From NCBI GenBank assembly GCA_013360915.1, contig JABWAT010000003.1, forward strand, positions 140,840 to 204,839: a DNA stretch of 64,000 nt, read 5' to 3'. The position numbers were made by a program, and so were the translations under genes. This DNA comes from Bacteroidota bacterium (GTDB lineage Bacteria > Bacteroidota > JABWAT01). Below are positions 17,921-25,498 of this stretch, piece after piece. The notes under the pieces were generated by a model. That model made no database searches, was not told the DNA's origin, and saw only the letters and a program-made list of their open reading frames with translations. Each line of letters opens with the position of its first letter. Position 1 is the stretch's first letter.

Positions 17921-19489
17921 TTACTTCCCCTTCCCAACCAGCATTCCTGCAGCAACAGCCACCCGCTCCCCGTCGAGGGCGGCGGATACGATACCGCCGG
18001 CATACCCGGCCCCTTCGCCGCAGGGAAAGAGATTCACCAGCTCGGGATGCGATAACAAGTCAGGATCGCGCGGAACCCGGATGGGAGAACTGGTCCGGCT
18101 TTCTGTGGCCACCAGTAACGCATCACCCGACCCATAACCGGGCATCTGAGCGTCGAAATATTTCAATGCTGCCTTCAGCCGGGCCGAAATCGCCGCCGGC
18201 AGGAGCGCATTCAGATCGGCGGATGTCAGGCCGGGAATGTAGGAAGTAGCCGGGAGGCTGGCGGATACTTTACCAGAAAAGAAGTCGGTCACCCGCTGAC
18301 CCGGGGCCTGCTGGGTGCCACCGGCTGCCCGGAAACACGCCTGTTCCACCATCCGCTGAAAGTCCAGTCCGGCAAAAACACCGGTAAATCCGGCTGCGGC
18401 CCAATCGGATTCATCGACAGGAACCACCATGCCCGAATTGGCAAACTTCGAATCGCGGCGCGACATGGACATGCCATTCACCACAATCTCGCCCGGACTG
18501 GTGGCCGCCGGAATGATAATTCCCCCCGGACACATGCAGAAGGAATACACACCACGTCCATCCACCTGATGAACCAGACTGTAACTGGCAGCCGGTAACG
18601 CCGGGTGACGCGAGGTTTGGCATTTATATTGAACCCGGTCGATCAGCGATTGGGAATGCTCGATCCGGACGCCGAGTGCATACGGCTTGGCTTCAATGGC
18701 GATGCCCAATTCCGCCAGCAGTGTGAAAATGTCCCGGGCGGAGTGACCGGTGGCAAGAATGACCGCCTCACCGGTGAATTCACCGCCATCCGCTGTGTGC
18801 ACACCAGCCAGCCGGTCTCCCTTCCGGATGAGTCCGGTTACCCGGGTGTTAAAATGAATCTCGCCCCCATGCGATAAAATCGATTCCCGGATGGCTGCCA
18901 CCACACCGGGCAGTTTGTTCGATCCGATGTGCGGATGGGCATCCACCAGAATATCGGGGGTGGCGCCATGGGCGACCAGCACTTCCAGCACCTTACGGAT
19001 GTTGCCTCGTTTGTCCGACCGCGTGTATAATTTCCCGTCGGAATACGCGCCGGCGCCGCCTTCGCCAAAACAGTAATTGCTATCCGGATTCACGGTATTA
19101 AACTGTTGGATGGCCCGCAGATCCTTCCGGCGGCTGCGGACGTCGGAACCCCGTTCAAGCACGATGGGCCGGATGCCCTGCTCAAGCAGGTTCAAAGCCG
19201 CAAACATCCCGGCCGGACCGAATCCGATCACAATAACCCGGGGCGCTGAATGAACCTCGCGGTACACGGGCATGAAATCGGGATTCCAGTCGACCACTTC
19301 ATCGAGGGCCACCGAGACTTTCAGACGGAAAACGGGTTGACGGCTTCTGGCATCGAGCGAGCGTTTGCGGATGTGCCAGGAGGTGATCCGGCTGGTTGGA
19401 ACCTGGAGAGCGCCGGCCACCTGCCGGTGGATCCGGTCCCGGTTGTCGATATCATCGGGTGAAACCGCCAGTTCCAGTTCGCGGATCAT
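17921..19489 (-). CDS. FAD-dependent dehydrogenase, COG2509 type
   Basis: A 522-residue flavoprotein. An N-terminal alpha/beta domain (about 1-75, ELELAVSPDD...) precedes the FAD-binding motif GFGPAGMFAA (about 88-97), followed by VLERG. Then come the GEGGAGAYSDGKLYTR segment (about 143-158) typical of the NAD-utilising dehydrogenase family COG2509, and a C-terminal FPCGEGAGYAGGIVSAA FAD motif. Substrate unknown; relatives are annotated only as geranylgeranyl reductase-like or FAD dehydrogenases. An in-frame ATG exists at 19630, but the ATG at 19489 overlaps the upstream stop as ATGA, matches the domain start and is preferred. This implies translational coupling to the prenyl synthase and hence a possible isoprenoid substrate (inference). 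Confidence 0.82.
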   Translation of the reverse strand: MIRELELAVSPDDIDNRDRIHRQVAGALQVPTSRITSWHIRKRSLDARSRQPVFRLKVSVALDEVVDWNPDFMPVYREVHSAPRVIVIGFGPAGMFAALNLLEQGIRPIVLERGSDVRSRRKDLRAIQQFNTVNPDSNYCFGEGGAGAYSDGKLYTRSDKRGNIRKVLEVLVAHGATPDILVDAHPHIGSNKLPGVVAAIRESILSHGGEIHFNTRVTGLIRKGDRLAGVHTADGGEFTGEAVILATGHSARDIFTLLAELGIAIEAKPYALGVRIEHSQSLIDRVQYKCQTSRHPALPAASYSLVHQVDGRGVYSFCMCPGGIIIPAATSPGEIVVNGMSMSRRDSKFANSGMVVPVDESDWAAAGFTGVFAGLDFQRMVEQACFRAAGGTQQAPGQRVTDFFSGKVSASLPATSYIPGLTSADLNALLPAAISARLKAALKYFDAQMPGYGSGDALLVATESRTSSPIRVPRDPDLLSHPELVNLFPCGEGAGYAGGIVSAALDGERVAVAAGMLVGKGK

Positions 19490-20514
19490 GGAATCAACGA
19501 ATGATAGGCGTGCTGATGGAAATAGGCCAGTTGCCGCCGGTTGCTGAACCAATCCAGACTGGTGCGTACGATCGTCCGCTTCACATCCTGCCGGGTGATT
19601 TTCACCGTGCCGCCGGTGAACAGGCCGCAATTGCGATCGATGGCCGCCAGGGTCTGATTGGCCATGTGCAGCGGCCAGAGGCAGAACAGACGGATCTGCC
19701 GCTCCATCCGTGGCACTGCCAGCGTGTAATCGAGGGCATTCAGCAGGTGCTTTCTGGCCAGGTTACGCAACTCCTCAATCACCCCATGAATGGCGGGATG
19801 GTTGGGCTGATCACGCAACAGCTCGGGGGTCAGTCCGTGCGAAGACAGAACGGTGAGCGGCAGGTAACACCATCCGCGCTGCAGATCGGTGTTGTAATCC
19901 TTGATGATGTTGGTGAGCTGAAGACCAATGCCGAAGGAAATGGCCCGCTGTTCCATGGTCTGGCGACGGCTGGCATCGAGCGCCGGCATGAATTGCACAA
20001 ACAGATTGGTCAGCAGAACGCCCACCGTACCGGCCACGTAATAGCAGTATTCTTCCAGTTCGGCCACATCGCGCAGGGCGGTAATGGAATCCCGTTTAAC
20101 CTGAAAGGTCTGAAATTTTCCCATGCCCCGGATCATTTCCTCGATGGAGGGCACCATGGCCACTCGGATTCCGTCGGAAAGCGTTTGATAAACGGCCAGG
20201 ACGCGGTGAACCGACCAGGTAAGTTCCTCATCGGGACCATCGGTGTGATACGGTTCAAAGGCATCGCGGATGGGATCGACGGAAACCGGTTCCCGGAGCG
20301 ATTTCAGGAACAGGGCAAGCAATTCCTGTTTCCGGTCGGCGGGCAGCTCGGGATGATCCTCGATGGTATCGGCGATGCGGCAGAGCAGGTACGCCAGCAG
20401 GATGGCTTTGAATTTCTCACCCGACAGAATGGAAATCACCAACGCGAACGTGCGCGACACCTTGGGAAGCATCGATCGGCAATATCGGTAATCGGCTGTG
20501 TACGTTGTGGACAT
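19486..20514 (-). CDS. Squalene/phytoene synthase family protein
   Basis: Head-to-head condensation of two prenyl diphosphates. The 342-residue protein has both aspartate-rich sites: DTIED (49-53), and NIIKDYNTD in the second half, where the usual NxxRDxxxD arginine is lysine. SRTFALVISIL (19-29) and YCYYVAGTVG are also family hallmarks. Whether the product is squalene, phytoene or dehydrosqualene cannot be told from the motifs. A CrtI-type desaturase at 57.1 kb would fit a carotenoid, and the coupled FAD dehydrogenase could act on the same product. It lies alone with its partner between two inverted repeat copies. Upstream are AAAAGTTA repeats rather than a clear promoter. Confidence 0.88.
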   Translation of the reverse strand: MSTTYTADYRYCRSMLPKVSRTFALVISILSGEKFKAILLAYLLCRIADTIEDHPELPADRKQELLALFLKSLREPVSVDPIRDAFEPYHTDGPDEELTWSVHRVLAVYQTLSDGIRVAMVPSIEEMIRGMGKFQTFQVKRDSITALRDVAELEEYCYYVAGTVGVLLTNLFVQFMPALDASRRQTMEQRAISFGIGLQLTNIIKDYNTDLQRGWCYLPLTVLSSHGLTPELLRDQPNHPAIHGVIEELRNLARKHLLNALDYTLAVPRMERQIRLFCLWPLHMANQTLAAIDRNCGLFTGGTVKITRQDVKRTIVRTSLDWFSNRRQLAYFHQHAYHSLIP

Positions 20515-20580
20515 CGTTCTTTAGTTAAAAGTTACGGGTTAAAAGTTAAGAGAACAGAAATCATAGATCAGTGATCAGCC

Positions 20581-20615
20581 CTTCGACTTTGCCTGGTCAC
20601 TGAGCACCGTCGAAG
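20581..20615. repeat. Palindromic intergenic element
   Basis: CTTCGAC (20581-20587) pairs with GTCGAAG (20609-20615), with further pairing of TGC and GCA inside, making a REP-like hairpin. The same CTTCGA...TCGAA theme occurs inside the 130-bp inverted repeat next to it, which suggests a dispersed palindromic repeat family. Confidence 0.6.
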
Positions 20616-20634
20616 TGCTGGGACCAAAATTAAT

Positions 20635-20764
20635 AAAACCCGGACCCCGAGTGCCGAATCCGGTGGCTGCATTTCGACTTCGCTCAATGACCCCTCGAAG
20701 CCACAAGGATGAGGTTCTGAAAGTCCGGCACTGACGGATATCGAGGCGACAAGGGTTTTTCCAG
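20635..20764 (-). repeat. 130-bp inverted repeat, right copy
   Basis: Reverse complement of the element at 17791-17920. Together the copies bracket the dehydrogenase/prenyl synthase operon (2.7 kb). The intervening genes resemble the rest of the window in composition, so the pair may be two independent insertions of a dispersed repeat rather than a composite element. Confidence 0.85.
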
Positions 20765-20823
20765 AAAACAGGTGTTAACGGACCCAAAGGTGGTCATTTA
20801 CCCTTATTAAGTTGGGGAATGGT

Positions 20824-20911
20824 CCGTTTGGTGGTCGTCGATAAACGGAGGCACGGCTCGGATACACCGTTTTTCACCGGACGTTTCGAGTGCCTCAACG
20901 TCCGGATTTTT
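20824..20911 (+). ncRNA. Structured intergenic segment ending in terminator hairpin
   Basis: On the plus strand CCGTTT (20824-20829) can pair with AAACGG (20843-20848). Further on, a perfect 9-bp stem CCGGACGTT/AACGTCCGG (20877-20885 with 20897-20905, 11-nt loop) is followed by ATTTTT. The terminator faces hemF, yet no plus-strand gene lies upstream. It therefore ends either an unannotated short RNA or a leader of hemF. No known riboswitch class was recognised. The remaining sequence to 21014 shows no gene. Confidence 0.35.
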
Positions 20912-21014
20912 CCAATCACCATTCACTACTCACCAATCTCCAATCTCCTTTCCCCAAAAATACACCCCGGTACCGGCATTGGAAAAAGGGCGGCGGTTCC
21001 TGCATCTTTAAGTC

Positions 21015-21902
21015 ATGACTCCCAGCCCGTTTTTCGAGATCATGTCGGCGTGGTGCCGGCAGTTACAGCAATCCATTTGCAGCGCATTGGAACAGGCCGA
21101 TGGCCGGGGCCGGTTTGGCTCCGATTCGTGGTCACATACCTCTGGCGGGGGCGGATTGACCCGCGTGCTCGAGCGGGGGGCCGTGATTGAAAAAGGGGGC
21201 GTGAACACCAGTGCGGTGACGGGCGAACTGCCACCCTCCATTGCCCGCCGTCTCAACCTGGAATCGGTTCCCTTTGCCGCCTGTGGCATTTCACTGGTGA
21301 TCCACCCGGAAAGTCCGTTCGTTCCCACCATACACGCCAATTACCGGTACTTCGAACTCCCCGGTGATCGATGGTGGTTCGGCGGCGGATGCGATCTGAC
21401 GCCCTGGTATGCCGAGGAGGAGGATATCCGGCATTTTCACCGCACCCTTCGTGCCGTTTGTGACCGGTATGATCCGGACTGGTATCCCCGCTACAAGCAG
21501 CAGTGCGATGCGTACTTCACCATCCGACACCGGAAGGAGACCCGCGGTGCCGGCGGACTGTTCTTCGATGATCTCACCGGGGACCGGGACCGGCTCTTCG
21601 CCTGGATCGGTGAATTGGGTGCCTCATTTACGGAAAGCTACCTGCCCATCCTTCACCGCCGGAAGAACCACCCGGTGACGGATGCCAACCGGCATTTTCA
21701 CGAACTCATGCGCGGACGCTACGTGGAATTCAATCTGGTGTACGACAAGGGCACGCTGTTCGGGTTGGAAACCAATGGCCGGGTAGAAAGCATTTTAATG
21801 AGTCTGCCGCCCCGTGTGCGGTGGGAGTATCACTATCAGCCGGAACCGGGCTCTCCCGAGGCCAATCGCGCACACCTGCTCATCCCCCGCGATTGGGTGT
21901 AA
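21015..21902 (+). CDS. hemF: Oxygen-dependent coproporphyrinogen III oxidase
   Basis: Oxidative decarboxylation of coproporphyrinogen III to protoporphyrinogen IX with O2. The 295-residue protein matches the usual length of about 300. Hallmarks are FPFAACGISLV-like VPFAACGISLVIHP, PTIHANYRYFE, the glycine-rich WWFGGGCDLTPWY, KETRGAGGLFFDD and GRYVEFNLVYDKGTLFGL. Residues known to bind substrate (His in the HANYR segment, Asp and Arg in later motifs) are present. Monocistronic. Together with hemH at the window start it shows an aerobic heme pathway by way of protoporphyrin. Confidence 0.97.
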   Translation: MTPSPFFEIMSAWCRQLQQSICSALEQADGRGRFGSDSWSHTSGGGGLTRVLERGAVIEKGGVNTSAVTGELPPSIARRLNLESVPFAACGISLVIHPESPFVPTIHANYRYFELPGDRWWFGGGCDLTPWYAEEEDIRHFHRTLRAVCDRYDPDWYPRYKQQCDAYFTIRHRKETRGAGGLFFDDLTGDRDRLFAWIGELGASFTESYLPILHRRKNHPVTDANRHFHELMRGRYVEFNLVYDKGTLFGLETNGRVESILMSLPPRVRWEYHYQPEPGSPEANRAHLLIPRDWV

Positions 21903-22034
21903 AAATGGCCCGAACAAGCTGATTTACCTGTTTTCGGCAGAACAGATTACAGAAATTCCAGACATGAATTCCAAATTTTCAAGGCTCGTTTTCCAGAAAT
22001 TAGTGGATTGGTTGCAAATAAAAAGGGAAGGACC

Positions 22035-22196
22035 ATGAGGGTGGATGTCGCTGTCTCTGCTTCAATGGCCGGGGGGGCCGGTGAACGCTTCCAGGGTGGT
22101 GTGATTTTCTACGACGGAACCCACCGCCTGCCCATGGGAACCGTTGCCGGCAAACCCGTCTGGGCCATGCCGGTGGCCATGATGTGGGAGAGGTAG
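22035..22196 (+). CDS. Possible 53-residue protein or gene remnant
   Basis: In the 383-bp gap between hemF and the HNH gene, an ATG preceded by GGGAAGGACC opens a 53-codon frame (MRVDVAVSASMAGG...). I recognise no domain. Its G+C-rich codons resemble the host, not the AT-rich HNH genes that follow, so it could be a real small protein or the stub of a displaced gene. Nothing else is seen in 21903-22034. Confidence 0.25.
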   Translation: MRVDVAVSASMAGGAGERFQGGVIFYDGTHRLPMGTVAGKPVWAMPVAMMWER

Positions 22197-22285
22197 GGAT
22201 GGCGGATGTGAAGCTACATTAAAAATATTGTACCATAATTATAATACAGATTCATTAATTTTTGGAAAGAATTTGAGGACCTCCA

Positions 22286-23047
22286 ATGAAATCTTCTCAA
22301 CGTCTTTGGACAAGAGATGAATTAATCCAAGCCATTTCACTGTATGTAAAAATTCCATTTGGAAAATTACATCACCGAAATCCTGAAATAATTTCGTTAG
22401 CAAAGAAAATTGATCGGACACCGGGATCAGTATCCTACAAACTCGTGAATTTGGCTAGTCTTGACCCCACCTTAAAATTACGTGGAATAAAAGGGGCTTC
22501 TAACGCAAGCAAACTTGATAAAGAAGTGTGGGACGAATTTTATGGTAGATGGGAAATTCTTGCTCAATTCGATTTTGAATTAAATAGGGAAATCAAAGCA
22601 TCACCATCAAGTCAGGATATCCTCACAATACCACTTGAAGGAAAGGAAAAGGAATCCCTTGTTAGGGTACGAGTAAATCAACAATTTTTTAGAAAAATGG
22701 TTTTAGCAGCCTACGATGGTTCGTGTTGTATTACAGGTATCAATCACCCATCCTTATTGGTTGCTGGGCATATTAGCCCCTGGGGAGATGATGAAAAAAA
22801 CAGGATGAATCCAAGAAACGGAATTGCAATTAATGCACTTCATGATCGGGCCTTTGAGTTTGGACTGCTAACAATTTTACCGGATTACTCTATTCGAGTT
22901 TCTGGAGAAATAAAAGAATTGTATGATGGAGAGACCATCGATTCCTTTTTTAAACCATTTGATGGCAAAAAAATCAGAGAACCTCAGCGGTTTCCACCCG
23001 ACCCAGAATTTTTATACTACCACTCCACCCAAAAATTTATACAATGA
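22286..23047 (+). CDS. HNH endonuclease domain protein
   Basis: A 253-residue protein with an N-terminal helical DNA-binding-like half (LWTRDELIQAISLYV... RTPGSVSYKLVNLA, resembling a small winged or SANT-like helix set) and a C-terminal HNH_2-type nuclease. The nuclease shows CCITGINHPSLLVAGHISPW, NPRNGIAINALHDRAFEFGLLTI and a terminal FLYYH. The His-Asn-His core is traced as GHISPW, NPRNG and LHDRAF. Similar proteins are annotated as putative restriction endonucleases. A TATAAT lies at 22240-22245 and GAGGACC precedes the ATG. The gene is markedly AT-rich compared with its neighbours, suggesting recent acquisition. It overlaps the next gene by 4 nt. Confidence 0.8.
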   Translation: MKSSQRLWTRDELIQAISLYVKIPFGKLHHRNPEIISLAKKIDRTPGSVSYKLVNLASLDPTLKLRGIKGASNASKLDKEVWDEFYGRWEILAQFDFELNREIKASPSSQDILTIPLEGKEKESLVRVRVNQQFFRKMVLAAYDGSCCITGINHPSLLVAGHISPWGDDEKNRMNPRNGIAINALHDRAFEFGLLTILPDYSIRVSGEIKELYDGETIDSFFKPFDGKKIREPQRFPPDPEFLYYHSTQKFIQ

Positions 23048-23358
23048 ACATCTTGGTTGAGTATTTATACCGGGACGCTACCAATACCAAGCAATTCGGC
23101 TCCGTGGTGTTTACCAACCCGGAAGGATTGGATTTACAAACCATCCGGGAACGGATGAGAAAATCCCTGATTGATGGTGAGTATTTTTATCCCGACCGGG
23201 TCGGCATTCGGCTGATTTATGCGTATGCCTGGGACCCGGAAATTGACCACACATGGTATGAATTTGAAAATGTGTCGCACACGGATTCCGCACCCACAGA
23301 CCCACGCACTGCAGACCAGTTTCTGCTGGAACTGACATCCAGCCACCCGGGCTTTTGA
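23044..23358 (+). CDS. Conserved small acidic protein, unknown function
   Basis: A 104-residue soluble protein starting in the ATGA overlap with the HNH gene, so translationally coupled. It reads EYLYRDATNTKQFGSVVFTNPEG..., with a central LIDGEYFYPDRVGIRLIYAYAWDPEIDHTWYEFE block and an acidic tail. This block is familiar to me as a small protein family seen scattered in bacterial accessory regions, but I know no function for it. The pairing with a nuclease suggests an inhibitor, specificity factor or immunity role (inference only). Its composition is closer to the host than that of the HNH gene. Confidence 0.65.
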   Translation: MNILVEYLYRDATNTKQFGSVVFTNPEGLDLQTIRERMRKSLIDGEYFYPDRVGIRLIYAYAWDPEIDHTWYEFENVSHTDSAPTDPRTADQFLLELTSSHPGF

Positions 23359-23510
23359 AGCCAGCGAAAACTCCGCCCGCAAACTTTACGTCTTCTTCTC
23401 ATTCTGGTCATCCTTCCGACAACTAACAGACAGACCTTTGCCGGCGGCGGAACCCTGATTGACCTGCAGAGGTTTTTGCAATCGGTCACCAGCAGCCGGA
23501 TGTCAGACAC

Positions 23511-24716
23511 ATGCGCATTCTTTTTATCAGCAAATTCAATTGGCAGGATGCCAGTCCCATGGCAACCATTTCCACCCTGTCCTCCTGGTCACTCGCTCAA
23601 ACCGGCATTCCGGTGACGCTTCTGATTCAGGATGATCAGCCCGGTGATACGCAAAAAATACTGAAGGATCGTTTCGGCCTGGACTCCATCCCGGGTTATC
23701 AGATCCGGCTGTTCCAGAGGAAGAAGACGTTGTTCGGGAAAAATGATGCGTTTTACCGGTATGTCAACGAGGTGATTGCCGGTGAACTGAAGCTGACCCG
23801 TGATCTGGTGATTATCACCCGCAACACCAATCTGCTTCCGCGTCTGGTTCCGTATGCCCTGGACAGGCGCATCACGCTTCTGTTCGAAACACACGGCTAT
23901 CACGGGACCAAAACCCTTCCCGGGCTTCCTCCCCGTCCCAGAGGGGGCGTTCTGTCTGCAGACAGTCAGTACGGGATGACTGAACGGCTGTTTCTGAATC
24001 ATTTTCACGGACTGATCTGCATCACGTCGCCGCAGCAGGCGTTGTACCAGTCCGATGGGTATCATCTGCCGTCGGTTGTGCTGCCGCTGGGTTCGCCCGG
24101 GGTGGATGGTATCGTGCTTCAGCGGCCGGCCGAACGGGCCTATCAGCAAAAACGGTTGGTCTATGCCGGCCGGTACACACCGCATCTGTCGGTCTCGGTC
24201 CTGTTCGAAGCCCTCAGCCATGTACGCGATCTGGGAATCCGGTTTACCTGGCTGGGACTGAAGCCAGACGACTTTCCGGTGGTGGAAAAGTGGGTGAAGA
24301 CCTGGCATCTCGAAGCGGTGGTGGATCTGAAACCCTGGATGTCGCATGCAGACATGCGGACCTACCTGATGACGGAAGCGTCTGTGGGACTGGCGGCCTA
24401 TTCAAACACCTTCCGGTCGGCAGCAGTGACATCGCCCAGCAAAGTGTTCGATTACTTTTCCTGCGGCCTTCCGGTCATTGCTCCCGATCTTCCCACGCTG
24501 GCGGATGTTCTTGAGTCGGGAGTGAGCGGGCAGTTGTACACTCCTGATTCCGTCACCAGTCTGGAATCCGCCATCCGCACCGTCTTTCAGTCAGAAAGAG
24601 ACTATGAGAGATTGCGGGACGGATCGCTGCGGTCGGCCGGTCAGTATGCCTGGTTGGCCCGGAGTCAAAGACTCATTGACTTTGCCCGGTCGGTAAGGAC
24701 GCAGAAGAAGCAGTGA
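23511..24716 (+). CDS. GT4-type glycosyltransferase
   Basis: A 401-residue GT-B fold glycosyltransferase. The N-terminal Rossmann half starts RILFISKFNWQDASPMAT. The C-terminal half contains RLVYAGRYTPHLSVSVLFEAL, then the nucleotide-sugar region SPSKVFDYFSCGLPVIAPDLPTL with the conserved glutamate position replaced by Asp/Tyr context. GT4 enzymes transfer sugars from NDP-sugars onto lipid or polysaccharide acceptors. It is isolated, with no polysaccharide cluster near it, so the acceptor cannot be guessed. Ends about 125 bp before the antitoxin-like gene. Confidence 0.85.
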   Translation: MRILFISKFNWQDASPMATISTLSSWSLAQTGIPVTLLIQDDQPGDTQKILKDRFGLDSIPGYQIRLFQRKKTLFGKNDAFYRYVNEVIAGELKLTRDLVIITRNTNLLPRLVPYALDRRITLLFETHGYHGTKTLPGLPPRPRGGVLSADSQYGMTERLFLNHFHGLICITSPQQALYQSDGYHLPSVVLPLGSPGVDGIVLQRPAERAYQQKRLVYAGRYTPHLSVSVLFEALSHVRDLGIRFTWLGLKPDDFPVVEKWVKTWHLEAVVDLKPWMSHADMRTYLMTEASVGLAAYSNTFRSAAVTSPSKVFDYFSCGLPVIAPDLPTLADVLESGVSGQLYTPDSVTSLESAIRTVFQSERDYERLRDGSLRSAGQYAWLARSQRLIDFARSVRTQKKQ

Positions 24717-24840
24717 TCACCGGAGCACAGACTGATGCACCGGTTACAGGAGTGGATCTTCTTTTCGCTGAAACCATACAGGTCCGTTCGGTACCTGCCA
24801 GGTATTGGTATTGTCGATGCCATCCGTTACCTTTCCTGCC

Positions 24841-25389
24841 ATGCAACCACAAGACCTGTCTCCCTGGCTGTTTTGGGACACTGATCGTTCCCGGGTGGAT
24901 CTTACCCTTCATCGTTCCTATGTGATTGAACGGGTATTGGAATATGGGCTTTGGGAGGATTGGAAGAAAATCCGGCAGCATTACGGCGACCAGACGATTC
25001 TGGAAACTGCCCTGAATGCCCGGTCGCTGAGCGGTAAATCCAGGGCCTTTATTTGTTCAGTTTACGGGGGCTCTCCCGATCAATTCCGATGTTATACACT
25101 TCAACAATCCAACCCGATACACTGGAATGACCAGGAATATTTGTTTCAGAAAACAGAAGGCATGAGAACCGTTGTCTTAAGGCTTCCTGATTCTGTTGAA
25201 CTAACGGATTTCGACATCACCATGATCCTTGCAACGAGACTGTATGAAGAAGGAAGATTGTCAGCTGGTCAGGCTGCTGAGTTGGCAGGAATCACAAAAC
25301 GCTCGTTTATTGAATTACTCGGCACGTACAAGGTATCGGCTTTTAGTACCTCAGCTGAAGACTTGCGGTCAGACATAAATAATGACTGA
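24841..25389 (+). CDS. Fused antitoxin-like protein, DUF6922-UPF0175
   Basis: A 182-residue protein in one uninterrupted frame with two parts that are normally separate antitoxin-type genes. Residues 1-92 (LFWDTDRSRVDLTLHRSYVIERVL... ending RCYTLQQSNPIHWN) match the DUF6922 pattern. Residues about 103-182 (RTVVLRLPDSVEL... LSAGQAAELAGITKRSFIELLGTY) match UPF0175, a small ribbon/HTH-type antitoxin usually paired with a PIN-domain toxin. I chose ATG 24841 because the fold begins there; 24805 and 24817 are alternatives. No toxin follows: the next gene starts 110 bp later and is an oxidoreductase. It may be an orphan regulator or the remains of a module. Confidence 0.7.
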   Translation: MQPQDLSPWLFWDTDRSRVDLTLHRSYVIERVLEYGLWEDWKKIRQHYGDQTILETALNARSLSGKSRAFICSVYGGSPDQFRCYTLQQSNPIHWNDQEYLFQKTEGMRTVVLRLPDSVELTDFDITMILATRLYEEGRLSAGQAAELAGITKRSFIELLGTYKVSAFSTSAEDLRSDINND

Positions 25390-25498
25390 AAACCATCCGG
25401 CTACTTTGTAAAAACCCCATCGACCTTCCCCCCTCCACAACCTTTTCCCGTTTCCATCCGTATACCCGGCTATTTTTCTTAAGAAGAGAGGGCCTGCC

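Noticed and set aside
17921..19630. Longer FAD dehydrogenase starting at 19630
   Set aside because: The extra 47 residues would be read from inside the prenyl synthase gene and lack family similarity; the ATGA overlap start at 19489 is better.
17791..20764. Composite transposon carrying the isoprenoid genes
   Set aside because: The flanking 130-bp repeats encode no transposase and show no obvious target duplication, so only an inverted repeat is claimed.
24673..24981. A minus-strand 102-codon frame between the glycosyltransferase and antitoxin genes
   Set aside because: It overlaps both flanking sense genes and has no ribosome site or domain; a fragment in another frame was too short to support a remnant gene.
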